Assembly: GCF_030538755.1 (NCBI RefSeq)
Contig: NZ_JAUNTJ010000006.1
Span: 82,951 to 146,950, forward strand
Direction: 5' to 3'
DNA from: Paracoccus sp. (in: a-proteobacteria)
GTDB lineage: Bacteria; Pseudomonadota; Alphaproteobacteria; Rhodobacterales; Rhodobacteraceae
DNA length: 64,000 nt
The position numbers were made by a program, and so were the translations under genes. Below, in pieces: positions 26,004 to 34,514 of this stretch (positions within the stretch are counted from its first letter, which is position 1; each line of letters opens with the position of its first letter). The notes below the pieces were generated by a model that ran no database searches, was not told where the DNA came from, and saw nothing but the letters and a program-made list of their open reading frames with translations.

Positions 26004-26851
26004 TGGACGGGGGCCGCTGGGACGATCTGGACGCCGCGACCGCGCTGGCCCTGCTGGAATGGCAGGCCGAGATGGGCGCGGACGAACCTGCTTTGGATGC
26101 GCCGCTGGATCGGTTCGCCATGGCCGACCGCCCGCCTGCCGCCGCTGCCGCGCCTGCGCCGCTGGCCGCGTCGCCCGCAATGGTCGGGCCAGCCACCGCC
26201 GCGCCCCAGCTTTCACCGGGCGCTGCCGAACCGGATCTGGACGCGCTGGTGGCCGAGGCGCAGCGCATGGCGGATGCCGCGCCGACGCTGGAGGATCTGG
26301 CGGCGGCGCAGGAACGCTTTGACGGGATCGAGCTGAAAAAGGGCGCGCGCCGCTTTGTCTTTGCCGATGGCAACCCCGCCGCCCGCGTGCTGATTCTGGG
26401 CGAGGCGCCTGGCGACGAAGAGGACCGTCAGGGCCGCCCCTTTGTCGGCCGCGCCGGGCAGTTGCTGGACCTGATGTTCGCCGCCATCGGCATGGCGCGC
26501 GATCACGTCGATGCCACGCGGGCGCTGTATATCACCAATATTTTACCGTGGCGGCCACCGGGCAACCGCGATCCCTCGGATGCGGAAATGGCGATGATGA
26601 TGCCCTTTGTGCGCCGCCATGTCGAACTGGCCGCGCCTGATCTGGTGGTGCTGATGGGCAACACGCCCTGTCAGGCGGCGCTGGGCCGTCGCGGCATTCT
26701 GCGGCTGCGCGGCAACTGGACCGAGGCCTTTGGCCGCCCCGCCATGCCGATGACCCACCCGGCCTATCTGCTGCGCAATCCGGTGGCCAAGCGCGAATCA
26801 TGGGCCGATCTTTTATCGGTGCAGGCACGGCTGGAATCTCTTTCCGTTTAG
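26003..26851 (+). CDS. Uracil-DNA glycosylase, family 4/5-like, without Fe-S cysteines
   Basis: A 282-residue DNA repair enzyme. A variable Ala/Pro-rich N-terminal part (about 1-90) precedes a family 4-type core: motif A ILGEAPGDEEDRQGRPFVGR near residue 130, NILPWRPPGNRDPSD, VVLMGNTPCQAAL and the C-terminal THPAYLLRNP. Family 4 enzymes ligate a 4Fe-4S cluster through four cysteines, two at the start of the core; here that place reads FDGIELKKGARRFVF and only one cysteine (in NTPCQ) exists in the whole chain. It should remove uracil from DNA without a cluster. Translationally coupled to petR. Confidence 0.78.
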   Translation: MDGGRWDDLDAATALALLEWQAEMGADEPALDAPLDRFAMADRPPAAAAAPAPLAASPAMVGPATAAPQLSPGAAEPDLDALVAEAQRMADAAPTLEDLAAAQERFDGIELKKGARRFVFADGNPAARVLILGEAPGDEEDRQGRPFVGRAGQLLDLMFAAIGMARDHVDATRALYITNILPWRPPGNRDPSDAEMAMMMPFVRRHVELAAPDLVVLMGNTPCQAALGRRGILRLRGNWTEAFGRPAMPMTHPAYLLRNPVAKRESWADLLSVQARLESLSV

Positions 26852-26886
26852 GTTCCGTTTGGCCTAGATCGGGCAAACGAGGTTTT

Positions 26887-28245
26887 ATGCGCTTTATGAT
26901 CCGCAGTTTTGGCGGGCTGGCGATTGCCGCCCTGACGATTGCCCTGCTGTTTCTGGCGGGGTTTCAGTTGTGGCAGGCGCTTGAGACGCGGCGGGCCGGG
27001 CCGGGGGGCGGGCGGCCCGTTGGGGAACAGGTGTTCACCGCGCGGCTGCTGACGGTGGTGCCGGGGCCGCAGAATCCGCTGATCGAGGTGTTCGGCACCG
27101 TGCAGGCGCGCCGCTCGCTGCAAATGCGGGCGCAGGCGGCGGGGCGGATCGTTCAGCTTGACCCCTCGATGCACGAAGGCAGCAGCGTGTCGGCGGGGCA
27201 GTTTCTGCTGCGCATCGACCCGGCCCCGGCGCAGGCGCAGGTGGCCGTGGCCGAGGCCGCGCACGAGGCGGCGGCAGCGGTGCTGGCCGAGGCGCAGAAC
27301 GCCGTCGGCATTGCCCGCGACGATCTGACCGCAGCCGAGGAACAGGCCACGCTGCGCCGTGCGGCGGTGGCGCGGCAGGAACAACTGGCCGGGCGCGGCC
27401 TTGGCACCAGCGCCGAGGCGGAAACGGTGCGGCTGGCGGCCTCGACCGCCAATCAGGCGGTGCTGTCGCGCCGGTCGGCTTTGGCCAGTGCCGAAGCGGC
27501 GGTGGATTCCGCCACCATCAGCCTGCGCCGCGCCGGGATCGACCTGTCCGAAGCGCAGCGGGCGCTGGATCAGACCGCGCTTTTCGCGGGATTCGACGGG
27601 CAGATCACCAATGTCACCGCATCCGAAGGCGGGCTGGTGTCGGTGAATGAACAACTGGCCGAACTGATCGACCCGGCCGCGCTGGAGGTGCAGATCATCC
27701 TGTCGCTGGATCAGTTCGCGCGGCTGTCGGCGGCACCCGGCGGGCTGGGCGGCACGCCGGCTCAGGTCATGCTGGATGGGTCAGCCGGGCGGATCGCCGT
27801 GCCTGCGGTGCTGGACCGGGCGGCGGCATCCGTCGCGCAAGGCTCGGCGGGCCGCACGGTCTTTGCCCGGATCGAGGGCAGCCAGTCGGGCCTGCGCCCC
27901 GGTGATTTCGTCGCGGCTGCGATTGCCGAACCGCCGCTGGATGATGCGGCGGCGATCCCGGCGGCGGCGCTGGGCGGTGACGGCGCGGTGCTGGTCGTGG
28001 ATGAGACCGGGCGGCTGTCTGCGGTGGTGGTGCAGGTGCTGCGGCGTCAGGGCGATCAGGTGCTGATCGCCGTGCCGCCGGGGCTGGCGGGCGCGCGGAT
28101 CGTGGCCGAACGCGCGCCGCAGCTTGGCGTTGGTATCCGCGTGCGCGATGCCGCCGCCCCCGCGGACGAGGCGACAGGCCGCAGCGGCGGCGCGCCCGGC
28201 AACGGACGGCAGGCCCGTCAGGGCGCGGGGCAGGGCAATGGCTGA
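26887..28245 (+). CDS. RND efflux periplasmic adaptor subunit
   Basis: A 452-residue membrane fusion protein. N-terminal anchor at about residues 10-30; lipoyl half-motif RRSLQMRAQAAGRIVQLDPSM near residue 75; alanine-rich coiled-coil hairpin at about 115-215; beta-barrel afterward; and a Gly/Arg-rich low-complexity C-terminal tail. ATG at 26887 has GAGG four bases upstream; an earlier in-frame ATG at 26800 lies in the glycosylase gene. It overlaps the start of the RND pump gene by 8 bp. No outer membrane channel gene is adjacent. Confidence 0.88.
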   Translation: MRFMIRSFGGLAIAALTIALLFLAGFQLWQALETRRAGPGGGRPVGEQVFTARLLTVVPGPQNPLIEVFGTVQARRSLQMRAQAAGRIVQLDPSMHEGSSVSAGQFLLRIDPAPAQAQVAVAEAAHEAAAAVLAEAQNAVGIARDDLTAAEEQATLRRAAVARQEQLAGRGLGTSAEAETVRLAASTANQAVLSRRSALASAEAAVDSATISLRRAGIDLSEAQRALDQTALFAGFDGQITNVTASEGGLVSVNEQLAELIDPAALEVQIILSLDQFARLSAAPGGLGGTPAQVMLDGSAGRIAVPAVLDRAAASVAQGSAGRTVFARIEGSQSGLRPGDFVAAAIAEPPLDDAAAIPAAALGGDGAVLVVDETGRLSAVVVQVLRRQGDQVLIAVPPGLAGARIVAERAPQLGVGIRVRDAAAPADEATGRSGGAPGNGRQARQGAGQGNG

Positions 28246-31200
28246 GCGGGGGCACAGCCCCTTGCCGCCGGGGCGCGGCGTGCTGTCGCTGTTCACCCGC
28301 CACGCCACGCTGGCCAATATCGTCATGGTGGTGATGATAGTCACCGGCCTGCTGGCCGCGCCCCGGATGCGGTCGCAGCATTTCCCCGATTCGGTGGTGC
28401 AGACGATCAGCGTCTCTGTTCAATGGGACGGTGCCGGGGCCGATGACGTGGACCGTGCCATCGTCGGGGTGCTGGAACCGGCGCTGATGGGGGTCGAGGG
28501 GGTCGCCAACACCACCTCGCGCGCGGTCGAGGGCGCGGCGCGGCTTCAGATGGAGTTCGAACCCGGCTGGGACATGTCGCGCGCCATGACCGAGGCCGAA
28601 GCCGCCGTCGATTCCGCCGGGCAATTGCCCGAGGGGGCCGAAACGCCGGAACTGACCCGTGGCGCATGGCGCGACGGGGTGGCGGATGTGGTGATCTCTG
28701 GCCCGGTCAGCGTCGATCTGCTTGGCCGCTTTGGCGACGATCTGCTGACCCGGCTGTATCAGCGCGGCATCACCCGCGCCACGCTGACCGGGGTGGCCGC
28801 GCCCGAAACGCTGGTCACGCTGCGCGCCGCCGATCTGGAACGCCATGACCTGACGATGGAGCAGGTCGCCGCCGTCATATCCGCCGCCGCCAGCGCACGT
28901 CCGGCGGGCGAGATCGCATCGGGTGCCGCGCGGGTGCGCACCGGGGCCGAGGCGCGCGACCCCGATGCGGTGGGCGCGCTGGTGCTGCGGGCGCAGGCGG
29001 ATGGATCGAACCTGCTGATCCGCGATGTGGCCGAGGTGACGTCTTCGGGCGCGGCGCGGGCGGTGTCGATGTTCGTGGGTGACGATCCGGCGGTGATCGT
29101 GCAGGTGCAACGCTCGGCCGCGGGCGATGCCATCGCCATGCAGCGCGAGGTCGAGGCCGCGCTGGACGAGATGCGCCCCGGTCTGCCGCAGGGGGTAGAG
29201 CTGACGCTGGTGCGCGCGCGCGCCGAACAGATCGCCGGGCGGCTGGCGCTGTTGGTCGATAATGCCGTCATGGGGCTGGCGCTGGTTCTGGGGCTGCTGT
29301 TTCTGTTCCTGAACGCGCGCACCGCGATCTGGGTGGCGGCGGGGATTCCGGCGGCGATGCTGGCGGCGATTGCGATGATGTATGCGCTGGGCATGACGCT
29401 GAACATGATTTCGCTGTTCGCGCTGATCCTGACGCTGGGCATCGTGGTGGATGATGCCATCGTGGTCGGCGAACATGCCGATTACCGGGGCCGCAAGCTG
29501 CACGATCCGCCGGTGCTGGCTGCTGAACGTGCCGTGCGGCGGATGGCGGCGCCGGTGATTTCCTCGACCCTGACGACGATCATCGCCTTTGCCGGGCTGA
29601 TGATGATCGGCGGGCGGTTCGGCACCATGGTCGTGGATATTCCGACGGTGGTCGGGCTGGTGCTGATCGGGTCGCTGGTCGAATGCCTGCTGGTGCTGCC
29701 GCATCACATGTCGCGGGCGCTGGCGGGCAGTCGCCAGCCGCGCTGGTATGACGCGCCCTCGCGCGTGGCGAACCGGGGGCTGGACTGGTTCGTGCGTGTG
29801 GTGATGCGCCGGGTGACGGAATGGATATGGCGGCTGCGCTATCCGGTGCTGGCGGGGGTGCTGGCGCTGTTTGCCTGGGCGGCGGGTGTGCTGATGACGG
29901 GGCAGGTGCCGTGGCGGTTCTTTGATTCGCCCGAACAATCCTCGATCAGCGGCAATTTCGCCATGCTGCCGGGGTCGGAACGCGCCGACAGCCTGCAAGT
30001 GATGCGCGCGATGCAGACCGCGGTCGAGGATCTGGGCCGCGAATACGAGGCTCGCTATGGCCTGAACCCGGTCGTTCACACGGTTGCCCAGATCGGCGGC
30101 AATATGGGACGCCCGCTGCCGGTGGCGGAAACCATTGATGCCGATCTGCTGGGCGCGATCCAGATCGAACTGATCGACACCGACCTGCGGCCCTATTCCA
30201 GTTTCGAATTTCTGATGGCGGTTCAGCGGGCCATGCCCGACGATCCGCGTCTGGAACAGATTTCCTTTCGCGGTGCCGGTTCAGGCCCCGGCGGCGATGC
30301 CATCTCGGTGCTGATGACCGGGGCGGATGCGCAGCGGCTGAAAGATGCCGCCGAGGCGCTGAAAACCCGGCTGGCGGCCTACCCCGAGGTTTCGGCGCTG
30401 GAAGATTCGATGTCCGTCGATAAAGAGGAAATGGCGCTGGCCCTGACCCCGCAGGGCCGCGCACTGGGCTTTACCACCGAGACGCTGGCCGCAGAATTGC
30501 GCCGCCGTCTGGCCGGGATCGAGGCGGCGACCTTTCCCGTCGGCACCCGCAGCGGCACGATTCAGGTGGAACTGGCCGATCAGGAACGGCGCGGCGATTT
30601 TCTGGACAGGATGCGGCTGCGCGCGCCCGGCGGGCAATGGGTGCCGCTTGGCGATATTGTCACGGTCAGCACGCGCGCGGGCTTTTCCACCATCCGCCGC
30701 GAAAACGGCCAGCGGATGATTCTGGTCACGGGCGACATTGCGGGCGACGATCCCGGCGCGGCGGCGGCCCTGACCCAGCGGATCGACAGCGAAATCATGC
30801 CCGAGATCGCATTGGCCTATGGCGTCGATTTCCGCATGACCGGGCTGGCCGAACAGGAAGAGGAATTCCTGGACGACGCCCTGCTGGGCTTTGCCATGGC
30901 CATGCTGGGCATCTATGTGGTGCTGGCGTGGATCTTTGCCTCGTGGAGCAGGCCGCTGATCGTCATGTCGGTGATCCCTTTCGGCCTGATCGGCGCGGTC
31001 TGGGGGCATTACCTGTGGAGCCTGCCGATGACGATGTTTTCGGTCGTCGGGCTGGTCGGCATGTCGGGCATCATCATCAACGATTCCATCGTGCTGATTT
31101 CCGCCATCGACGAAAAAGCCGCCACGCGCGGCCTGCGCCCCGCCGTGATTTCCGCCGTGGCCGAGCGGTTCCGCCCGGTCATGCTGACCACCGCCACCAC

Positions 31201-31639
31201 TGTTCTGGGCCTTGCGCCGCTGCTGTATGAGCGGTCGTCGCAGGCGCTGTTCCTGAAACCCACGGTCGTGTCGCTGGCCTATGGGCTGGGGTTCGGCATG
31301 ATCGTGGTGTTGCTGATCGTGCCCGCTGTGCTGGCGGTGGGCAATGACATCGGCCGGGTGCGGCGGGCGTTCCGCCGTGGCTGGCGCAGCGCCGAATTGT
31401 CGCGGCCCTTGCGCGTTGGTGCGGGGGTCGCGGCACTGGGCTTTGCCGCGACGATCCTGCCGGTAACGCTGTTGCCTGCGGTAGGGGTGGCGCTGCCCGC
31501 GTGGTGGCCGGTGGCGGCATCGGCGGGGCAGGCGTTTGCGTGGTATCTGGGCGCGGTTATGCTGGCGCTGTTGGCGGCGGTGCTGGTCAGCCTTGCGGGG
31601 CGCAGCCGCGATGCTCGGTCGCGCCATCCGGCTGAATAA
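28238..31639 (+). CDS. RND-family efflux pump inner membrane subunit (AcrB-like)
   Basis: A 1133-residue transporter of the HAE1/AcrB family, about 12 membrane helices. The proton relay aspartates are in LTLGIVVDDAIVVGEH (helix 4), and the helix 11-12 region shows GMSGIIINDSIVLISA. About 100 residues longer than AcrB, with extra hydrophobic segments at the C terminus (two helices after residue 1060) that are uncommon. Start ATG at 28238 overlaps the adaptor's stop. Probably a drug or envelope-lipid exporter; substrate not readable. Its 3' end overlaps the convergent DsbD-alpha-like gene by 53 bp. Confidence 0.9.
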   Translation: MAERGHSPLPPGRGVLSLFTRHATLANIVMVVMIVTGLLAAPRMRSQHFPDSVVQTISVSVQWDGAGADDVDRAIVGVLEPALMGVEGVANTTSRAVEGAARLQMEFEPGWDMSRAMTEAEAAVDSAGQLPEGAETPELTRGAWRDGVADVVISGPVSVDLLGRFGDDLLTRLYQRGITRATLTGVAAPETLVTLRAADLERHDLTMEQVAAVISAAASARPAGEIASGAARVRTGAEARDPDAVGALVLRAQADGSNLLIRDVAEVTSSGAARAVSMFVGDDPAVIVQVQRSAAGDAIAMQREVEAALDEMRPGLPQGVELTLVRARAEQIAGRLALLVDNAVMGLALVLGLLFLFLNARTAIWVAAGIPAAMLAAIAMMYALGMTLNMISLFALILTLGIVVDDAIVVGEHADYRGRKLHDPPVLAAERAVRRMAAPVISSTLTTIIAFAGLMMIGGRFGTMVVDIPTVVGLVLIGSLVECLLVLPHHMSRALAGSRQPRWYDAPSRVANRGLDWFVRVVMRRVTEWIWRLRYPVLAGVLALFAWAAGVLMTGQVPWRFFDSPEQSSISGNFAMLPGSERADSLQVMRAMQTAVEDLGREYEARYGLNPVVHTVAQIGGNMGRPLPVAETIDADLLGAIQIELIDTDLRPYSSFEFLMAVQRAMPDDPRLEQISFRGAGSGPGGDAISVLMTGADAQRLKDAAEALKTRLAAYPEVSALEDSMSVDKEEMALALTPQGRALGFTTETLAAELRRRLAGIEAATFPVGTRSGTIQVELADQERRGDFLDRMRLRAPGGQWVPLGDIVTVSTRAGFSTIRRENGQRMILVTGDIAGDDPGAAAALTQRIDSEIMPEIALAYGVDFRMTGLAEQEEEFLDDALLGFAMAMLGIYVVLAWIFASWSRPLIVMSVIPFGLIGAVWGHYLWSLPMTMFSVVGLVGMSGIIINDSIVLISAIDEKAATRGLRPAVISAVAERFRPVMLTTATTVLGLAPLLYERSSQALFLKPTVVSLAYGLGFGMIVVLLIVPAVLAVGNDIGRVRRAFRRGWRSAELSRPLRVGAGVAALGFAATILPVTLLPAVGVALPAWWPVAASAGQAFAWYLGAVMLALLAAVLVSLAGRSRDARSRHPAE

Positions 31640-32366
31640 GCGTCAGCACGATCTGCGCCGGGTCCAGATCGAAGGGCTTGCCCGCAGGGGGCACGAAATC
31701 GGCGGTCACGGTCTGCCCCTCGATCACCGCGCCGGATGCCCAGACGGGCTGATCGCCGTCCAGCTCCATCGCGGCGACATGCGGGGCGGTGTCGCCGGGC
31801 AGGGTCAGCGCCACCTGCATCCCGTCGCGGATCGGGCGGATGGTGCAGGCGGGTGCCGGGCCTTGGGCGGGGGCGGGCACCTGCGCCATCGCGGCGCTGA
31901 TCTGTGGATCGGGCGTGGCCCCGGCCTGCGGCGCGCTCAGCGCCAGATGCGCCGGGACGCAGACATTTTCGCACAGGCCCAGATCAATGCGGGCGACCAG
32001 ATCGACGGGCGCGGCCGCATCTGCCGGGGTGGCGGTCAGCGGCAGGATCAGGCTTTCGTGATAGCCCAGCGTGACGGTGCCTTCGGAATCAATCGCCTCG
32101 GGCGCGGGCCAGTGCAGGGTGACACCGGCCAGATTGGCGGACCCGCTCCAATCGAATTCGGGCGGCAGGCCGGTATCGCCGGGGCTGCGCCAATAGGTTT
32201 TCCAGCCCGGTTCCAGCAACAGTTCCAGCGCCGCGATGCGCTGGCCCTGCGCATCGGTCCAGCCGGGCAGCAGCCGGGCCGACACAAGGCCGGGCGGCAG
32301 CGCATCTTGCGCAATGGCGGGCAGGGCGGCGCAGGCCAGCAGGGCGGTCAGGGTCAGGGCTTTCAT
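31587..32366 (-). CDS. DsbD N-terminal (alpha) domain-like periplasmic protein
   Basis: A 259-residue exported protein with a signal peptide (about 1-19). The fold resembles the thiol:disulfide interchange protein DsbD alpha domain: GWKTYWRSPGDTGLPPEFDW, then LGYHESLILPL, then the redox cysteines in DLGLCENVCVPAHL near residue 130. Membrane and thioredoxin domains of full DsbD/ScsB are absent. Two further cysteines (PACTIRP, HRGCAPQG) may form a structural disulfide. It could deliver electrons to envelope proteins; ccdA 5 kb away is a possible partner by analogy. Confidence 0.75.
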   Translation of the reverse strand: MKALTLTALLACAALPAIAQDALPPGLVSARLLPGWTDAQGQRIAALELLLEPGWKTYWRSPGDTGLPPEFDWSGSANLAGVTLHWPAPEAIDSEGTVTLGYHESLILPLTATPADAAAPVDLVARIDLGLCENVCVPAHLALSAPQAGATPDPQISAAMAQVPAPAQGPAPACTIRPIRDGMQVALTLPGDTAPHVAAMELDGDQPVWASGAVIEGQTVTADFVPPAGKPFDLDPAQIVLTLIQPDGATEHRGCAPQG

Positions 32367-32455
32367 GCCGCGACCATAGACGCAACCGCGCAGCGGGTGA
32401 AGTCACATCACCGCAAGCCCTTGCAACGGGGCAGGGCAATGCTGATCTTGGGGGC

Positions 32456-33043
32456 ATGGAACACGATACCAAAGCAGATGAAACCAACCTGACCGGCAAG
32501 GTGCTGATCGCCATGCCCGGCATGAGCGATGCGCGCTTTGCCAAATCGGTGGTGCTGATCTGCGCGCATTCTGATGACGGGGCGATGGGGCTGGTGCTGA
32601 ACCACCCCCTGCCGGAGCTGGATTTCGCCGATCTTCTGGAACAGCTTGGCATCGACGCCGATGCCGGTTCGCGCGGGATCGAGGTGCGCTTTGGCGGGCC
32701 GGTCGAACCGGGGCGCGGCTTTGTGCTGCACCGCGTGGCCGAAGGCGGGGCCGATCCCGAAGGGGTTTTGCGCATCGGGTCGCGGCTGGCCATGACCACC
32801 ACCCGCGACATTCTGGAAGACATCGCCCATGGCACCGGCCCCGACACCGCCTTTCTGGCGCTTGGCTATGCCGGTTGGGGGCCGGGCCAGCTTGAGGCGG
32901 AAATGGCGCAGAACGGCTGGCTGACCGGCGAAGGCGCGGATGATCTGATCTTTGGCGATGCGCATGACGGCAAATGGGCCTCGGCGCTGCGGGCGCAGGG
33001 GATCGAGCCGTCGCTGCTGTCGGGCACCGCCGGGCGGGCCTGA
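32456..33043 (+). CDS. YqgE/AlgH family protein
   Basis: A 195-residue cytoplasmic protein matching the UPF0301 family: TGKVLIAMPGMSDARFAKSV, MGLVLNHPLPELDF, FGGPVEPGRGFVLH and LGYAGWGPGQLEAEM. Biochemical function is not established; AlgH in Pseudomonas was linked to alginate regulation. Divergent from the DsbD-alpha-like gene. Confidence 0.9.
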   Translation: MEHDTKADETNLTGKVLIAMPGMSDARFAKSVVLICAHSDDGAMGLVLNHPLPELDFADLLEQLGIDADAGSRGIEVRFGGPVEPGRGFVLHRVAEGGADPEGVLRIGSRLAMTTTRDILEDIAHGTGPDTAFLALGYAGWGPGQLEAEMAQNGWLTGEGADDLIFGDAHDGKWASALRAQGIEPSLLSGTAGRA

Positions 33044-33065
33044 GGGCGGCCCGGAGATCCGGCGA

Positions 33066-33962
33066 TCAGGCGCGCAACAGCCCTGTCACATCGGATGGCA
33101 GCGCGAACAGCCGCGACCAGCGCGGGGCCGGGCGCACCGGCAGCGCGCCGCGCAGCAACCCCAGCGGCAAGGCCCATGGCTGGCGCAGCGCGGTGCGATA
33201 AAAATCGAACACGCCGGGCCGCAGATAGGGCGACCAGTGGCACAGGCGCGCGGCGCGGCTGTCCATGCGGAACCCCAGCCCCGCCAGCGCATCCAGCGTG
33301 TCGGCATCGTCGATCTGCACGTCGATCCAGTTGCGCAGCGGCTGGTCCAGCCCAAAGCCCAGCGTCCTGCGCCGCAACCGGCCGACCAGCAGCTCCATCC
33401 CGAAATCGAACAGGTCATTCTCGCGCGAGGTGATGTTGATGATCTCGGCCTGCTGCCCCGCCGGGCTGGCCATGGCACTGGCGGCGGCGCAGCGGAACTC
33501 GGCGGCGGTCAGCAGAATCGCCCGGCTGATGGTGCCGGGGGTGACGTGATGCAGCGCCGCCAGCGCCACCCGCGCCCCCAGCGAATGCCCGATCATCGCT
33601 ACCGGGCGGCCCGCGCGTTGCGCCAGCGTCTCGATGCTGCGGGCCAGCGACTGCCCGGCGGCATCGGCGCGCAGATAGGCCGAATGCAGGCTGCCCCGCG
33701 CCTCCCACCCAAAGGCGATGGCCAGCCCGTCGCCGCACGCCTCGCCAAAACCCAGCGCGCGCGGCCATGACATCGCCCGGCGCGAGGTCAGTTCCGGGTC
33801 CAGCGCCAGAATATGCCGGTGCGGGTCGGTGCCGGGCAGGGCGGGCGAAAAGCGAAAGCCGTGGATCATCGCGATCAGCGGCGCCCCTTCGGGCAGCGCC
33901 GCCGCTGCCGCAAGTGCCGCATTATCAGGCAACTGACCTTCGTTGATCCGTATCAGCGTCAT
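33066..33962 (-). CDS. Alpha/beta hydrolase
   Basis: A 298-residue hydrolase-fold protein. Nucleophile elbow GHSLGARVALAAL near residue 124 and oxyanion-type IAMIHGFRFSP near 35. A late His (in RLCHWSPYLRPG) and an Asp (in SRENDLFDFG) could complete the triad. No signal peptide. ATG at 33962 is chosen for its AAGG ribosome site; the frame continues to 34031 without family-like sequence. Substrate unknown; family includes DUF900-like esterases. Confidence 0.75.
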   Translation of the reverse strand: MTLIRINEGQLPDNAALAAAAALPEGAPLIAMIHGFRFSPALPGTDPHRHILALDPELTSRRAMSWPRALGFGEACGDGLAIAFGWEARGSLHSAYLRADAAGQSLARSIETLAQRAGRPVAMIGHSLGARVALAALHHVTPGTISRAILLTAAEFRCAAASAMASPAGQQAEIINITSRENDLFDFGMELLVGRLRRRTLGFGLDQPLRNWIDVQIDDADTLDALAGLGFRMDSRAARLCHWSPYLRPGVFDFYRTALRQPWALPLGLLRGALPVRPAPRWSRLFALPSDVTGLLRA

Positions 33963-34514
33963 CGCGACACCTTGGCGCAGAACCTGCCGACCCGATGCCA
34001 CGGCGATGCGACAGCCGTGTGAAACAATCATTACGCCGGTATGAAACCGCCGCTGCTGGCGTGCCGGGGGCGGTTTGCCGCCAGCCCGTCTGAACCCGCC
34101 GATTCATTTTGCCATTGAAGTTGACCGGCTTGCGCACTTATGTTGCGGACATGCCCTGTGCGCGGATCAACCCGTGGCTGCATGTGGCAGACAGTTTCGC
34201 AGCGCGCCACATCTGACCCGCCCACCAGACGGACGGCAGATGGCACGCGGAAAACCCGGCCCGGCGGCGCAGTATCATCCTGCGCGGGGGCAGATTCACC
34301 GCTGGGGCGCGTGCCGCCGCAGCCAAAAAGGTAACAGACGCGATGGAACGCGCCCTGAAACGGACAGCAGACGACAGGCAGGCCCCGCGCCATGCCCCGT
34401 TTCCTGCCACATCAGACGGCGCGCCCGCTTCCCGCTCAATACGCTCTACCCGATTTCCTGCCGCGCTGTTTGCAACAGGGGCAGGCTGTCCGGGGGTGCG
34501 CGAAAGATATATGA
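33963..34514. promoter_or_regulatory. 552-bp divergent intergenic region holding the long rne leader
   Basis: No gene is supported here. TTGAAG (34115-34120) and TATGTT (34139-34144) with an 18-bp spacer are a candidate rne promoter, which would give a leader of about 365 nt, close to the length known for the autoregulatory rne leader of E. coli. An 8-bp hairpin (AAACCGCC with GGCGGTTT, 34044-34076) lies upstream. The leader contains U/A-rich single-stranded patches near its 3' end (AAAGATATATGA) suitable for RNase E cleavage. Confidence 0.45.

Noticed and set aside
27767-30079. 770-codon leftward frame opposite the RND pump
   Set aside because: His/Arg/Gln/Pro-rich shadow; overlaps two well-supported efflux genes.
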